From: Occallatibacter riparius
GTDB taxonomy: Bacteria > Acidobacteriota > Terriglobia > Terriglobales > Acidobacteriaceae
NCBI RefSeq assembly: GCF_025264625.1
Contig: NZ_CP093313.1
Span: forward strand, 6,262,001 to 6,326,000
Reading direction: 5' to 3'
DNA: 64,000 bases
The stretch's first letter is position 1. Each line of letters starts with the position of its first letter. The notes beneath the pieces were generated by a model. That model saw only the letters and a list, made by a program, of their open reading frames with translations. It did no database searches and was not told where the DNA came from. The position numbers and the translations under genes were made by a program. Positions 49,623 through 58,027 of the stretch are shown here, piece after piece.

Positions 49623-51341
49623 CTACTCCGGCCGCCCGCATGCGCACGACGGATTTCCTGAATCCGTATACGTGTCCGCATTCGTCTTCAGTCCCGTGAT
49701 CTTCAGCACGAATGCCTCATGGGCTTGCGTCGGTGCGGACAGGCTCACGACCAGTCCCGAAGCATCCTGCTTGAACCGCTGCGGTTCGCCTCCCAGCAGC
49801 GTCACAGAGTGGACAGATCCCGCGGGTCCACCCTGCGGCAGTGAACTGATAGTGACGTTGCTCCCACCGCTCTTGCCCATCACGATCGCAAACAGATCAT
49901 CCTTCTTCACCGTGAAGTAGATGTGGTCCTGGCCCTTCTCCTCGAACTTGGTCCAGGCGTGGGTATCGTAGATCGCCTCGCCGTTGGTATCGAGCCATTT
50001 GCCGAGGGCCAGGAGGGTATCCTGCTGATCCTGAGGAATGGTTCCATCCGCCTTAGGCGAGACATTCAGCAGCAGTGTGCCGTTCTTGCTTACTGTGTCC
50101 ACCAGCCACCCAATCACTGTCTCGGGTGAATTGGCCTTGAGCCCCTCCACGTACCCCCAGCTATTCGTGCCGATCGGCCGGTCCACAACCCACGAGCCGT
50201 TGCGGATGCCGTCCGGCGGCCCTCCTTCAAAATCCAGAATGGAGGCGATCGTTTTCGTATTCGTTCCGGAGGGCGCGAACGCTGCTTTCTTGGTGGTGAA
50301 TGAGACCTCTTTGCCCCAGCTCTTCGCGCGGTTGTAATAGTAAGCGGCAAGCTCCAGCTTCAACGGATCAATGTGCCGCTGGTCCACGCCGTTATCGAAG
50401 TAGATGAGGTCGGGCTGGTACTTGTCGATGAGTTCCACATTGCGCTCATACCAGTTCACCAGGAAGCGCTTCATAGCCGCATTGCTGCGGTCTGCGTAGT
50501 TGTAGAAGTCAGCCCACTTCGGATCGTACAGGTCGACCTTTTCGGCCTTCATTTTCTCGGCTAGTTCATGCGGAGGATTGATGAACTCGAAGTTTTCGAT
50601 CCCGTGATTCGCCACTCCCAGCTTCATTCCGTGCTTCCGCACGGCCACAGCGAGTTCGCCAATGATGTCCCGCTTCGGCCCCATCTGCATGGAGTTGAAC
50701 GGCGTCACCTTGCTATCCCACATGGCGAAGTTCTCGTGGTGCTGAGCACCAGGCATCACGTATTGGGCGCCTGCCTTCTTGAACAGCGTTGCCCAGGCAT
50801 CGGCATCAAAATGCTCCGCCTTGAACATGGGGATGAAGTCCTTGTATCCGAACTTCTCCGGTGGCCCAAAGTGCTGTGTGTGCCATGCGCGCGTGCTGTT
50901 TGGACCGTCATTGGCTTTGAGAGCGAAGTCGTTCCCACCGAGCACCTTCAGCACACTGTCATCCCCGCCCGCATAGAGGAACTTCTCGTACCACTCATTG
51001 CCGTGCGCCGGCACTGAGAAGATGCCAAAGTGCATGAAGATACCGAGCTTCGCTCCTCTGAACCAGGCCGGAACCTTGTAGTTCTCCTGGAGCGACTCCC
51101 ATGTTGGCTTCACCGGTCCGGGAGCCATCGGCGTCGGGATCTGCTTGACCGCGTCTTCCACCACACGCTGGCTCGTCTCCGGAGCCATATCGAACCCCAG
51201 GCTATTCCCACCCTCGCCTGCACACTGCGCTGTCAGGTACCCGGAAGAACTCATCAGCACAGAACAGGCGATCACCAGAATTGCGCACCTCGCCGTGCCC
51301 ATGCCCGCCTTCGAATTCCGATAACGAATAAAGTCGCTCAT
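49623..51341 (-). CDS. Alpha-L-fucosidase, GH29, secreted
   Basis: A 572-residue protein from the ATG at 51341, with AAAGG upstream and a signal peptide (ARCAILVIACSVLMSSSGYL). Landmarks are AKLGIFMHFGIFSVPAHGNE, HHENFAMWDS (201-210), and PDLIYFDNG with the likely nucleophile D316, followed by NGTLLLNVSPKADGTIP. The C-terminal beta domain ends near 560. It removes alpha-L-fucose from glycans or plant polymers outside the cytoplasm. Upstream in-frame codons reach 51566 but encode no family-like residues. Confidence 0.92.
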   Translation of the reverse strand: MSDFIRYRNSKAGMGTARCAILVIACSVLMSSSGYLTAQCAGEGGNSLGFDMAPETSQRVVEDAVKQIPTPMAPGPVKPTWESLQENYKVPAWFRGAKLGIFMHFGIFSVPAHGNEWYEKFLYAGGDDSVLKVLGGNDFALKANDGPNSTRAWHTQHFGPPEKFGYKDFIPMFKAEHFDADAWATLFKKAGAQYVMPGAQHHENFAMWDSKVTPFNSMQMGPKRDIIGELAVAVRKHGMKLGVANHGIENFEFINPPHELAEKMKAEKVDLYDPKWADFYNYADRSNAAMKRFLVNWYERNVELIDKYQPDLIYFDNGVDQRHIDPLKLELAAYYYNRAKSWGKEVSFTTKKAAFAPSGTNTKTIASILDFEGGPPDGIRNGSWVVDRPIGTNSWGYVEGLKANSPETVIGWLVDTVSKNGTLLLNVSPKADGTIPQDQQDTLLALGKWLDTNGEAIYDTHAWTKFEEKGQDHIYFTVKKDDLFAIVMGKSGGSNVTISSLPQGGPAGSVHSVTLLGGEPQRFKQDASGLVVSLSAPTQAHEAFVLKITGLKTNADTYTDSGNPSCACGRPE

Positions 51342-51775
51342 TTTGACTGACCTTTGCTTGGAAAAGAGTGAGGAGATTACACGCTTTTGCGCATGCATTT
51401 CTCCGGGTTGAAGAAGGCATTGAAATGCCGGAGCCCCCTCCGCGTTGACGACACAGAAATATCTCAATGGATGGCGCCTTCGCTTGGGCAGAGCCAACTG
51501 CAATAGTAAACGGGGACATTGCCAGGAGCCGCGCATCGGCTTGCGCGTTATCGCGAATGCACCCATCGAGCGACTCGGCCGGGTTCTTCACCTGTCGCAG
51601 CCCCTCATCGAATGCCAGTTCGTTACCCAGAGAGGGGCGACTACTCGCCGCGAACTAGTCAATGAGCGGGTATGGGCTGTTCACGTCAACACACAACGAA
51701 GATCCACTTTGTGGAGATCAGTTTGTGGCCGGTGGAATCCGCTTACCCTTCTTGCCATCGAGTCCGACCTGCTGC
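51342..51775. other. 434-base gap upstream of the fucosidase gene
   Basis: Open frames run through it on both strands, but none has family-like content or a ribosome binding site. It should hold the fucosidase promoter and the 3' end of the permease transcript. The small imperfect palindrome GATCCAC-TTT-GTGGAGATC (near 51703) is the only inverted repeat noticed. Confidence 0.45.
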
Positions 51776-54412
51776 TCACAGTTCGCGAATCGCACTCACG
51801 GGGTTCCGGCGCATCGCTCGACGCGCGGGAAGATAGCATGCCAGCAACGACATTGCTCCCAGGAGCATGACGACGGATACGACGGTGACGGGATCGTTGG
51901 CTCCGATTCCGTACAACAGCCGGGCGATGAAACGTGTCAGTGCCAACGCGAACGCCAATCCCAGCGCAAGCCCGATGCCTGTGAGACCCAATCCCTGCAG
52001 CAGCACGAGTCTCAGCACATCCACGCGTGAAGCGCCCAGAGCCATTCGCACTCCGATCTCGTGGGTGCGCATCTGGGTTCGATAGGCCACGACTCCGTAG
52101 ATTCCGGTTGCCGCGAGAACCAGCCCGATCAGAGCGAACATGCCCGCCAGGGTGCTCTCGATTACGGCGAAGCTGCTCGCCAACTGGGTGGTCTCTCGCA
52201 TGGGCCGCACGTCGAAAACCGGCAGCCGTGTATCGATTGTGTGGATGGCGTTTTCCACCGCAGGCGCCAGGTCGGCCGGATTTCCCTCGGTCTTCACCTG
52301 CACGATCGTCTCGTACCCCGCCTGAAAAAAGCTCATATACACCATAGGTTCCGGTGACTCATTCATTAACATATGTATCGAATTTTTCGCGACGCCTACT
52401 ACCGTGAAAGGGCGGCCCCACACCATGAGTTTCTTTCCCAGCGGATCCTGCCCTGGCCAGTAGCGCCTCGCAGCGGTCTGATCTACGATCATTACCCTCG
52501 GAGCCTTTTCACCGTCATCCGGTGTAAACTCGCGTCCTTCCAAAATGGGTATTCGTAGGGATTCGAAGTACCGCGGGCCCACCTCGGCGTGGTACACCTC
52601 CAAAGATTCGTGGGGATGTGGCACATATCCTTCCGGATACGCATCGTCCCCCTTGTGGCTAAGGCTCATCGGAATCCAGTCCGTAAACGACGCAACCTTC
52701 ACGCCGGGCAGTACCGACACGCGATCCAAAATCTTATGACGGATCAGCTGTTCCTCGTCGCCGCTGTAGCCGGCGATATTCAGACCCACGGACGCAGTGA
52801 GAATGTGGTCCTGCTCAAATCCGGGATTCGCGCCGGCGAGGTTCCTCAGTGTTCGCAGCAGTAGCCCGGAGCACAACAGCAGAGGGAGTGAAAGCGCGAT
52901 TTGCGCCACCACCAGCGCGCTGAGCAACCTCCGGTTACGTGAGCCGCCGGAGATACTTCCGGACTCAGCCTTGAGTACCTCAATGGCCGGAGCGTGCGAC
53001 GAACGCCAGGCAGGGAGCGCGCCGCAGAATATGCCGGCCAACAGCGAAAACACCGCAATCCCGATCACCACGTTGTGGTCCATTCTCCCGTTCAGGGTGG
53101 TAGGACCCGAGCTCGCCCGAAAGAACCATGCAAATGTCTTCGATGTCCACGTTGTCAACGCGAGGGCCCCGGCTCCTGCGACGATGGAAAGCATCACGCC
53201 CTCCAGCACCATCTGCCGCACCAGTTGCATGCGATTCGCCCCGAGCGACTGCCGGATTGCAAGCTCACGCCGCCGGGATACAAATCGCACCAGGGTGAGG
53301 GTCGCAACGTTCGCGCTGGTCAGCAACAGCACCACAGCAGCGAAGGCCAGCAGGATGGGCAACGTCGCCGCCATGAATCCGTTGGCGCCGAATGGCGAGC
53401 GCCACATGGGATCCAGTGATATCCGGTTCTCGCCCAGATGATCATTCGGGTACGCCGCCACAATGTGTTGCATCAGTGTGTCGAGATCCTGGGCTGCCTG
53501 GTCACGGCTCACTCCCGGCCGCAATCTTCCTATTACGTTCAGCCAGACCGCACCACCACTGCGATGGGTCATCCGCCACGCACTCGTCCCGAGCGGATCG
53601 AGCGTTATCCACAGATCGTCACGCAGCCCGGGCATTGCTCCTACAAACCCCTCCGGCGCCACACCGATCACGGTCACAGGATGCCGGGCGATCTCGATCG
53701 ACTTACCCACAATTGCCGGGTCTGCGGCATAACGCATCTTCCAGACCGAGTAACCCAGGACGACGTTGGGAACGGCATCTGGACGCGTCTCTTCTTCAGG
53801 CAGAAAGAAACGTCCCAGCACCGGCTTGATGCCGAGCACGTCGAAGTAGTTCGCCGTCACGTTCGCAATATAGGCGCGCTCCGGCTGCGCTCCCCCAGTC
53901 AGCGTGGTCCAATCATGATGAAAGGCAAGCATTCCGGAGAGGCTATGATTCTGCTCGCGCAGATCGCGATAGTCGAGATACGAGAAAGGCGGAACCGGAG
54001 AGAAGTTACGTTCCCCCCGCTGCAGGCTCACAAGATCTCCTGTGTCCCGCGCGCCCGGAATCGGACGCAACATCGTGCCGTCAATCCAGCTAAATACGGT
54101 GCTGTTGGCGCAGATGGCTACCGTGAGCATCACTGTCGCGGTGATCGTAAAGCCGGGACTCTTGCGCAGCTGTCGCAACGCATAGCGAACATCCCGGCCC
54201 AGTTGTTCAAACCAGCCCCGGCCCCACATCTCGCGCGTCACGTCCTGCACTAGTGGAACGTTTCCGAACTCCCTCGACGCAGCTTGTCGCGCTGCCTCCG
54301 GCGTCTCGCCACGCTCCACTCGATCGGCAATCGCCATCTGCAGGTGCGCATCGATCTCTTCCTGCAACTCGCGCTTGCGCCGCTGAAAACCGAAGCTCGG
54401 AAACCAACTCAC
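51776..54412 (-). CDS. Orphan MacB/FtsX-type permease (ADOP), 1
   Basis: An 878-residue permease. Start GTG at 54412 (MSWFPSFGFQRRKRELQEEI). A cytosolic N-terminal prefix of about 85 residues is followed by helix 1 (FTITATVMLTVAICANSTVF), a periplasmic MacB-type domain, three helices at about 360-440 (LPILLAFAAVVLLLTSANVA; LVRQMVLEGVMLSIVAGAGA), then a second periplasmic domain and three C-terminal helices (ALIGLVLAATGIYGVVAYRT). This duplicated layout is the acidobacterial duplicated orphan permease type, for which no ATPase gene lies nearby. Its first 40 codons are nearly identical in DNA to those of the next permease. Its start overlaps a PadR gene remnant (GTGA). Confidence 0.9.
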   Translation of the reverse strand: MSWFPSFGFQRRKRELQEEIDAHLQMAIADRVERGETPEAARQAASREFGNVPLVQDVTREMWGRGWFEQLGRDVRYALRQLRKSPGFTITATVMLTVAICANSTVFSWIDGTMLRPIPGARDTGDLVSLQRGERNFSPVPPFSYLDYRDLREQNHSLSGMLAFHHDWTTLTGGAQPERAYIANVTANYFDVLGIKPVLGRFFLPEEETRPDAVPNVVLGYSVWKMRYAADPAIVGKSIEIARHPVTVIGVAPEGFVGAMPGLRDDLWITLDPLGTSAWRMTHRSGGAVWLNVIGRLRPGVSRDQAAQDLDTLMQHIVAAYPNDHLGENRISLDPMWRSPFGANGFMAATLPILLAFAAVVLLLTSANVATLTLVRFVSRRRELAIRQSLGANRMQLVRQMVLEGVMLSIVAGAGALALTTWTSKTFAWFFRASSGPTTLNGRMDHNVVIGIAVFSLLAGIFCGALPAWRSSHAPAIEVLKAESGSISGGSRNRRLLSALVVAQIALSLPLLLCSGLLLRTLRNLAGANPGFEQDHILTASVGLNIAGYSGDEEQLIRHKILDRVSVLPGVKVASFTDWIPMSLSHKGDDAYPEGYVPHPHESLEVYHAEVGPRYFESLRIPILEGREFTPDDGEKAPRVMIVDQTAARRYWPGQDPLGKKLMVWGRPFTVVGVAKNSIHMLMNESPEPMVYMSFFQAGYETIVQVKTEGNPADLAPAVENAIHTIDTRLPVFDVRPMRETTQLASSFAVIESTLAGMFALIGLVLAATGIYGVVAYRTQMRTHEIGVRMALGASRVDVLRLVLLQGLGLTGIGLALGLAFALALTRFIARLLYGIGANDPVTVVSVVMLLGAMSLLACYLPARRAMRRNPVSAIREL

Positions 54413-54483
54413 GACTCACTCTCCTCCGGCTTGACGTACATCACCGAACCAATCGCCTCGACAATCCGCTCCCATCGGCCCAG
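54320..54483 (-). repeat. 164-base duplicated segment, copy 1
   Basis: Matches 57178-57341 at 162 of 164 bases. It spans the last codons of a PadR gene and the first codons of the permease. Outside these limits the two loci are clearly different. Confidence 0.92.
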
Positions 54484-54486
54484 CAT
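54409..54486 (-). pseudogene. PadR 3'-end remnant, 25-codon open frame
   Basis: From an ATG at 54486 a frame of 25 codons ends in TGA at 54409. Residues 2-25 equal the last 24 residues of the intact PadR at 57267 (LGRWERIVEAIG and VMYVKPEESES). The rest of PadR is missing. The stop overlaps the permease GTG start as in the intact unit. No ribosome binding site precedes the ATG. It is either a dead remnant or a short leader frame that still couples translation to the permease. Confidence 0.8.
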
Positions 54487-54528
54487 TATGGTTTGTTGAT
54501 AGCCGAAAGGCTCTTATTCCCACTCAGT

Positions 54529-57270
54529 TCATTCAATGCGCAAGGCTCTCACCGGGTCGATTGACGCCGCGCGCCGTGCCGGGATGATACCGGCAATGGC
54601 AGCCGCAAACGTCAGCACTCCAATCGCGACAGCCATCACCGGCACATTTACACTCGTGATTTCATAAAGCTGCGATTTGACGTAGCGCACGCAGAAGATC
54701 GCCACCGGAATACCAATCGCGAGTCCAGCAACAGTCTGCAGCATGGCCCCGCGCATCACCATTCCGATTACCCGGCTCCGCGCCGCTCCCAGTGCCATGC
54801 GGACCCCGATCTCCGGTGCGCGGCGGACCACTGTATAGGCAGTTACCCCATCGAGTCCAATCGCGGCGAGCAGAAGCGCCAGCAGACCGAAAAGAGAGGT
54901 GAGGCGCGATATCAACCGCTCCTGCGTGAACCGATTGTCAATCTGCTGCCGGAATGTCTGGAACTTAAGGATCGTGAGATTTGGGTTGATACTCGCCAGG
55001 GTGTCACCGACGACCTTCTCAAACCCCGGAATAGAGTGGGACGTCTCGATCACAATAGCTCCCGCGTACACAGATTGGTCGGGGTCGCCCGGCGTGCGAA
55101 GGCCTGCAGGCTGCGCGAGAGGAAGGAAGTACATGGCGTGGTTCTTCCAATAGACGCTTGTGTAGGTGGTGTCTTCCACCACTCCAACGATCTCATGCGC
55201 TCCATCCGTTCCCGGGTGCAGGGGATCGTCAAATCCAAATCGATGCCCGATGGGATTTCGGTTGCCGAAAAACTGCTTCACGAATTCCTGGTTGACGACG
55301 GCGACCGGAGGAGCGTTCATCGTGTCCTGCGGTGTGAACCCCCGGCCCATGACGACGTGCGTTCCAACCGCACCGAAGTATTCCGGTGCCGCCTTCACCC
55401 AGGATGCGGTTTTGTGCAGATCCGGATCGCCCTGAACCTTGACTCCGGAGTTCCAGTCGTTCGCTTCCATCGGCGTGTAGGTCGAGACGCCGACTTTGAG
55501 AACGCCGGGAATGGCATGGAACCGGTCAACGATGGTCTGGTAAAGCAGTTCAACGTCTGTCGTTTTGTAGCCCGCTCCATGGGGATTGAAGTGGACAACA
55601 TAGCGGTTCGTTGTATCCAGTTTCATGTTCACTTTCTCTGCCTTGGTGAGGCTCTGTGCAAATAGGCCCGCAGCAACGAGCAGCACCAGGGAGAGCGCGG
55701 CCTGCATAACAACGAGTCCCCGCTGGAGGAACGAAGCTCCATGCGCAGTTGTGCGCGAGTTGGCGCGCAGGGCACCAGCGGGTCGCGTTCGCGCGGCCAT
55801 CAGGGCCGGGGCCAGGCCAAAGAAGATTCCCGTCGCCAGCGAAAGCGCAAAAGCGAAGCCGATGACCAGAGGGGATGGGGAAGCCGCGACCGGCATGTTG
55901 TGCTGATCCGGAAAAGCAAGCGCCAAGAGGGCATGCGCCCCCAAATAGGAGATGGCGAGTCCCAGCAGGCCTCCCATACACGAGAGAACAATACTCTCCT
56001 GCAGAAGCTGACGGACGAGGCGGGTGCGTTGTGCGCCAAGCGCCGAGCGAAGGGAGAACTCCGCGTGGCGGCTCATGCCACGCACCAGTAGGAGGTTCGC
56101 AATATTGGCACAGGCAACAAGTAGAACCAACACAGCGATCCACTGCAGCAGTTTAAGACGATCCTTATAACCGTTCTGCATATTCTGAATTCCGCCGCCG
56201 CCGGGAGTGAGGACAACATGCGCGAGAGGAAGTACCTTTTGGGCGCGCGGATCGGTAAACATCTGGAGCGTAGCAAGCTGGTGCTTGAGCAGCGCACTCG
56301 CATTGGCCTGAAGCGCCGGCAGGGATGTGCCCGGCTTGACGCGTCCGATGATGTAGGCCCACTGTTTGTTGGGATCGGTGAAGAACGATGCCCCAATCAG
56401 TGCATCCATCGCATGCATTGGGAAAAAGAAGCTGGGCGGATTGGTGTCGATACGATCTCCGTAAAATCCCTTTGGCGCAACACCAACAATCGTGACCGGC
56501 TTGCCATTGATATAAAACGTGCTTCCAGCCACGCTACGATCGCCTGCGTAATCCCGCTGCCACGCTTCGTAGCTGATTACCGCTGTAACAGGCGCTCCCG
56601 TCTGGTCATCGGCATCCATAAACAATCTGCCGGCTGCAGGCGAAAGCCCGAACATCTGGAAGTAGTTCCCGGAGACGAACGTTCCCACCATAGATTTCGC
56701 CACCGTTTCGGGCCCGGCGCGACGAACAGTAAGGGGCCCCCCGCCGTAGAACGATGCCGTTGCGGCCAGTTCTTCGAATTCAGGCAAATTCTTCTTGAAC
56801 ATGTAATACGTGTCGGTGGCAAAGAGCGAATAATCCCCGGAGTCACTCCACTGGTCGCTGATGCAGCAATCGTTTCGGTCCCCGATCCGGATCAGGCTTT
56901 TCGGATCGGTGACGGGCAGATTTCGGAGCAGGATGGCGTTGACCAGCGTAAAGATGGCCGAGTTGGCGCCAATGCCAAGCGCAAGCGTCAGCAGCACGGT
57001 AACGGTAAACCCCGGCGTCCTTCGTAACTGCCGGAGTGCATAGCGGATATCCTGAACTACAAGCTCCAGCCGCAACCAGCCCCATTGCTCCCGCGTCACA
57101 TCGGCAATCATCGGAACACTCCCGAATTCGCGGAGCGCCGATGTCTTCGCTTCAGCGGTCGATTGACCTCTTGCCATTCGATCGCCAATCGCCATCTGCA
57201 GGTGCGCATCGATCTCTTCCTGCAACTCGCGCTTGCGCCGCTGAAAACCGAAGCTCGGAAACCAACTCAC
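54529..57270 (-). CDS. Orphan MacB/FtsX-type permease (ADOP), 2
   Basis: A 913-residue permease of the same duplicated layout: prefix MSWFPSFGFQRRKRELQEEI, helix 1 (FTVTVLLTLALGIGANSAIF), first periplasmic domain, helices at about 370-450 (LLQWIAVLVLLVACANIANL), second periplasmic domain, and C-terminal helices (LFGLLALLLAAIGLDGVTAY), ending DPVRALRIE. The GTG start overlaps the PadR stop (GTGA), so both are translated from one message under PadR control. Such proteins are predicted to export or extract lipids, peptides or drugs in league with an ATPase coded elsewhere; no ATPase is in this window. Confidence 0.92.
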   Translation of the reverse strand: MSWFPSFGFQRRKRELQEEIDAHLQMAIGDRMARGQSTAEAKTSALREFGSVPMIADVTREQWGWLRLELVVQDIRYALRQLRRTPGFTVTVLLTLALGIGANSAIFTLVNAILLRNLPVTDPKSLIRIGDRNDCCISDQWSDSGDYSLFATDTYYMFKKNLPEFEELAATASFYGGGPLTVRRAGPETVAKSMVGTFVSGNYFQMFGLSPAAGRLFMDADDQTGAPVTAVISYEAWQRDYAGDRSVAGSTFYINGKPVTIVGVAPKGFYGDRIDTNPPSFFFPMHAMDALIGASFFTDPNKQWAYIIGRVKPGTSLPALQANASALLKHQLATLQMFTDPRAQKVLPLAHVVLTPGGGGIQNMQNGYKDRLKLLQWIAVLVLLVACANIANLLLVRGMSRHAEFSLRSALGAQRTRLVRQLLQESIVLSCMGGLLGLAISYLGAHALLALAFPDQHNMPVAASPSPLVIGFAFALSLATGIFFGLAPALMAARTRPAGALRANSRTTAHGASFLQRGLVVMQAALSLVLLVAAGLFAQSLTKAEKVNMKLDTTNRYVVHFNPHGAGYKTTDVELLYQTIVDRFHAIPGVLKVGVSTYTPMEANDWNSGVKVQGDPDLHKTASWVKAAPEYFGAVGTHVVMGRGFTPQDTMNAPPVAVVNQEFVKQFFGNRNPIGHRFGFDDPLHPGTDGAHEIVGVVEDTTYTSVYWKNHAMYFLPLAQPAGLRTPGDPDQSVYAGAIVIETSHSIPGFEKVVGDTLASINPNLTILKFQTFRQQIDNRFTQERLISRLTSLFGLLALLLAAIGLDGVTAYTVVRRAPEIGVRMALGAARSRVIGMVMRGAMLQTVAGLAIGIPVAIFCVRYVKSQLYEITSVNVPVMAVAIGVLTFAAAIAGIIPARRAASIDPVRALRIE

Positions 57271-57341
57271 GACTCACTCTCCTCCGGCTTGACGTACATC
57301 ACCGAACCAATCGCTTCGACAATCCGCTCCCATCGGCCCAG
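57178..57341 (-). repeat. 164-base duplicated segment, copy 2
   Basis: Second copy of 54320-54483, here in its intact setting across the PadR/permease overlap. Confidence 0.92.
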
Positions 57342-57632
57342 ATCCGAGGCCAACTGCCTTTTCCCTTTGGCCGTGATGCGGTAGTAGCGGGCTCTTTGCT
57401 TGCTCTCTGACTGCTTCCACTCAGACTGCACCCACCCCTGACGCTCCAATCGATGGAGAGCAGGATACAGTGATCCGGTCTCCACCTGAAGCACTTCACC
57501 GGATCGCAAGCGTAAGGCCTGGACAATGCCATATCCATGCTGCGGTCCCCATTGCAGGGTCTGAAGAACGAGCATGTCGAGTGTTCCCTGCAGCAGCTCA
57601 ATCCGGTTCTTATACTGGTCTGCTCCGCCCAT
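57267..57632 (-). CDS. PadR family repressor
   Basis: A 121-residue protein: QGTLDMLVLQTLQWGPQHGY is the family start, EVLQVETGSLYPALHRLERQ is the recognition helix region, and YYRITAKGKRQLASDLGRWE is the wing and dimer helix. PadR proteins of this short type respond to small molecules and control transporters. The gene ends inside the permease start codon. Two matching palindromes sit four bases before its ATG, so it should repress its own operon until a ligand binds. Confidence 0.92.
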   Translation of the reverse strand: MGGADQYKNRIELLQGTLDMLVLQTLQWGPQHGYGIVQALRLRSGEVLQVETGSLYPALHRLERQGWVQSEWKQSESKQRARYYRITAKGKRQLASDLGRWERIVEAIGSVMYVKPEESES

Positions 57633-57635
57633 GAT

Positions 57636-57672
57636 GTAGACACTCTACTCCCAAAGGACGTAGATCGTCTAC
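57636..57672. promoter_or_regulatory. Tandem PadR-type operators (GTAGA-N3-TCTAC)
   Basis: Perfect palindromes GTAGA-CAC-TCTAC (57636-57648) and GTAGA-TCG-TCTAC (57660-57672), centres 24 bases apart, directly upstream of the PadR start codon at 57632. No clear -35/-10 pair was found, but any promoter for this gene must overlap them. Confidence 0.75.
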
Positions 57673-58027
57673 TTGGTTTTTATGGCGGCGACCACCCTTG
57701 CCCCCGCGTTGCCAGTGCACACACCTCCGCTTGCGCGGCATCCCGCTTCCGCTTCGAGGCGTGGCCATTCCGGATGTCCCTTCAAATGGGCAGTGCAACC
57801 GTTGTCACCGAATGTTGTATTCACAGTCACTGACAATGTGGCTCTCGAGGCGTTACTCAACGCTAATCGCCGTGATGGCGTACATGTGCCATTCAGGTGG
57901 CGTCGCTACAGGTTCCCTCATCGCTATCGTTTCGTAGCAGGCCATTCGAATCTTGGAAGATTCTCCAGTGAGTCGTGCACGTGGGCAGCGGCATTGAACG
58001 GGTCGAGCTCTGCATCAAGAACGCGAG
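57673..58027. other. 355-base gap between PadR and the NHL gene
   Basis: Divergent promoter region. A 127-codon plus-strand frame crosses it and overlaps the NHL gene start, but it has no recognisable domain and no ribosome binding site, so I do not call it. No clear repeat is seen. Confidence 0.45.

Noticed and set aside
51202..51870. Overlapping frames of 129 and 141 codons upstream of the fucosidase
   Set aside because: They overlap the fucosidase start or the permease end, have no family-like content and no start signals.
54409..57632. Transposition as the cause of the PadR/permease duplication
   Set aside because: No transposase, terminal inverted repeats or target-site duplication were found; the limits of identity fit recombination between paralogues better.
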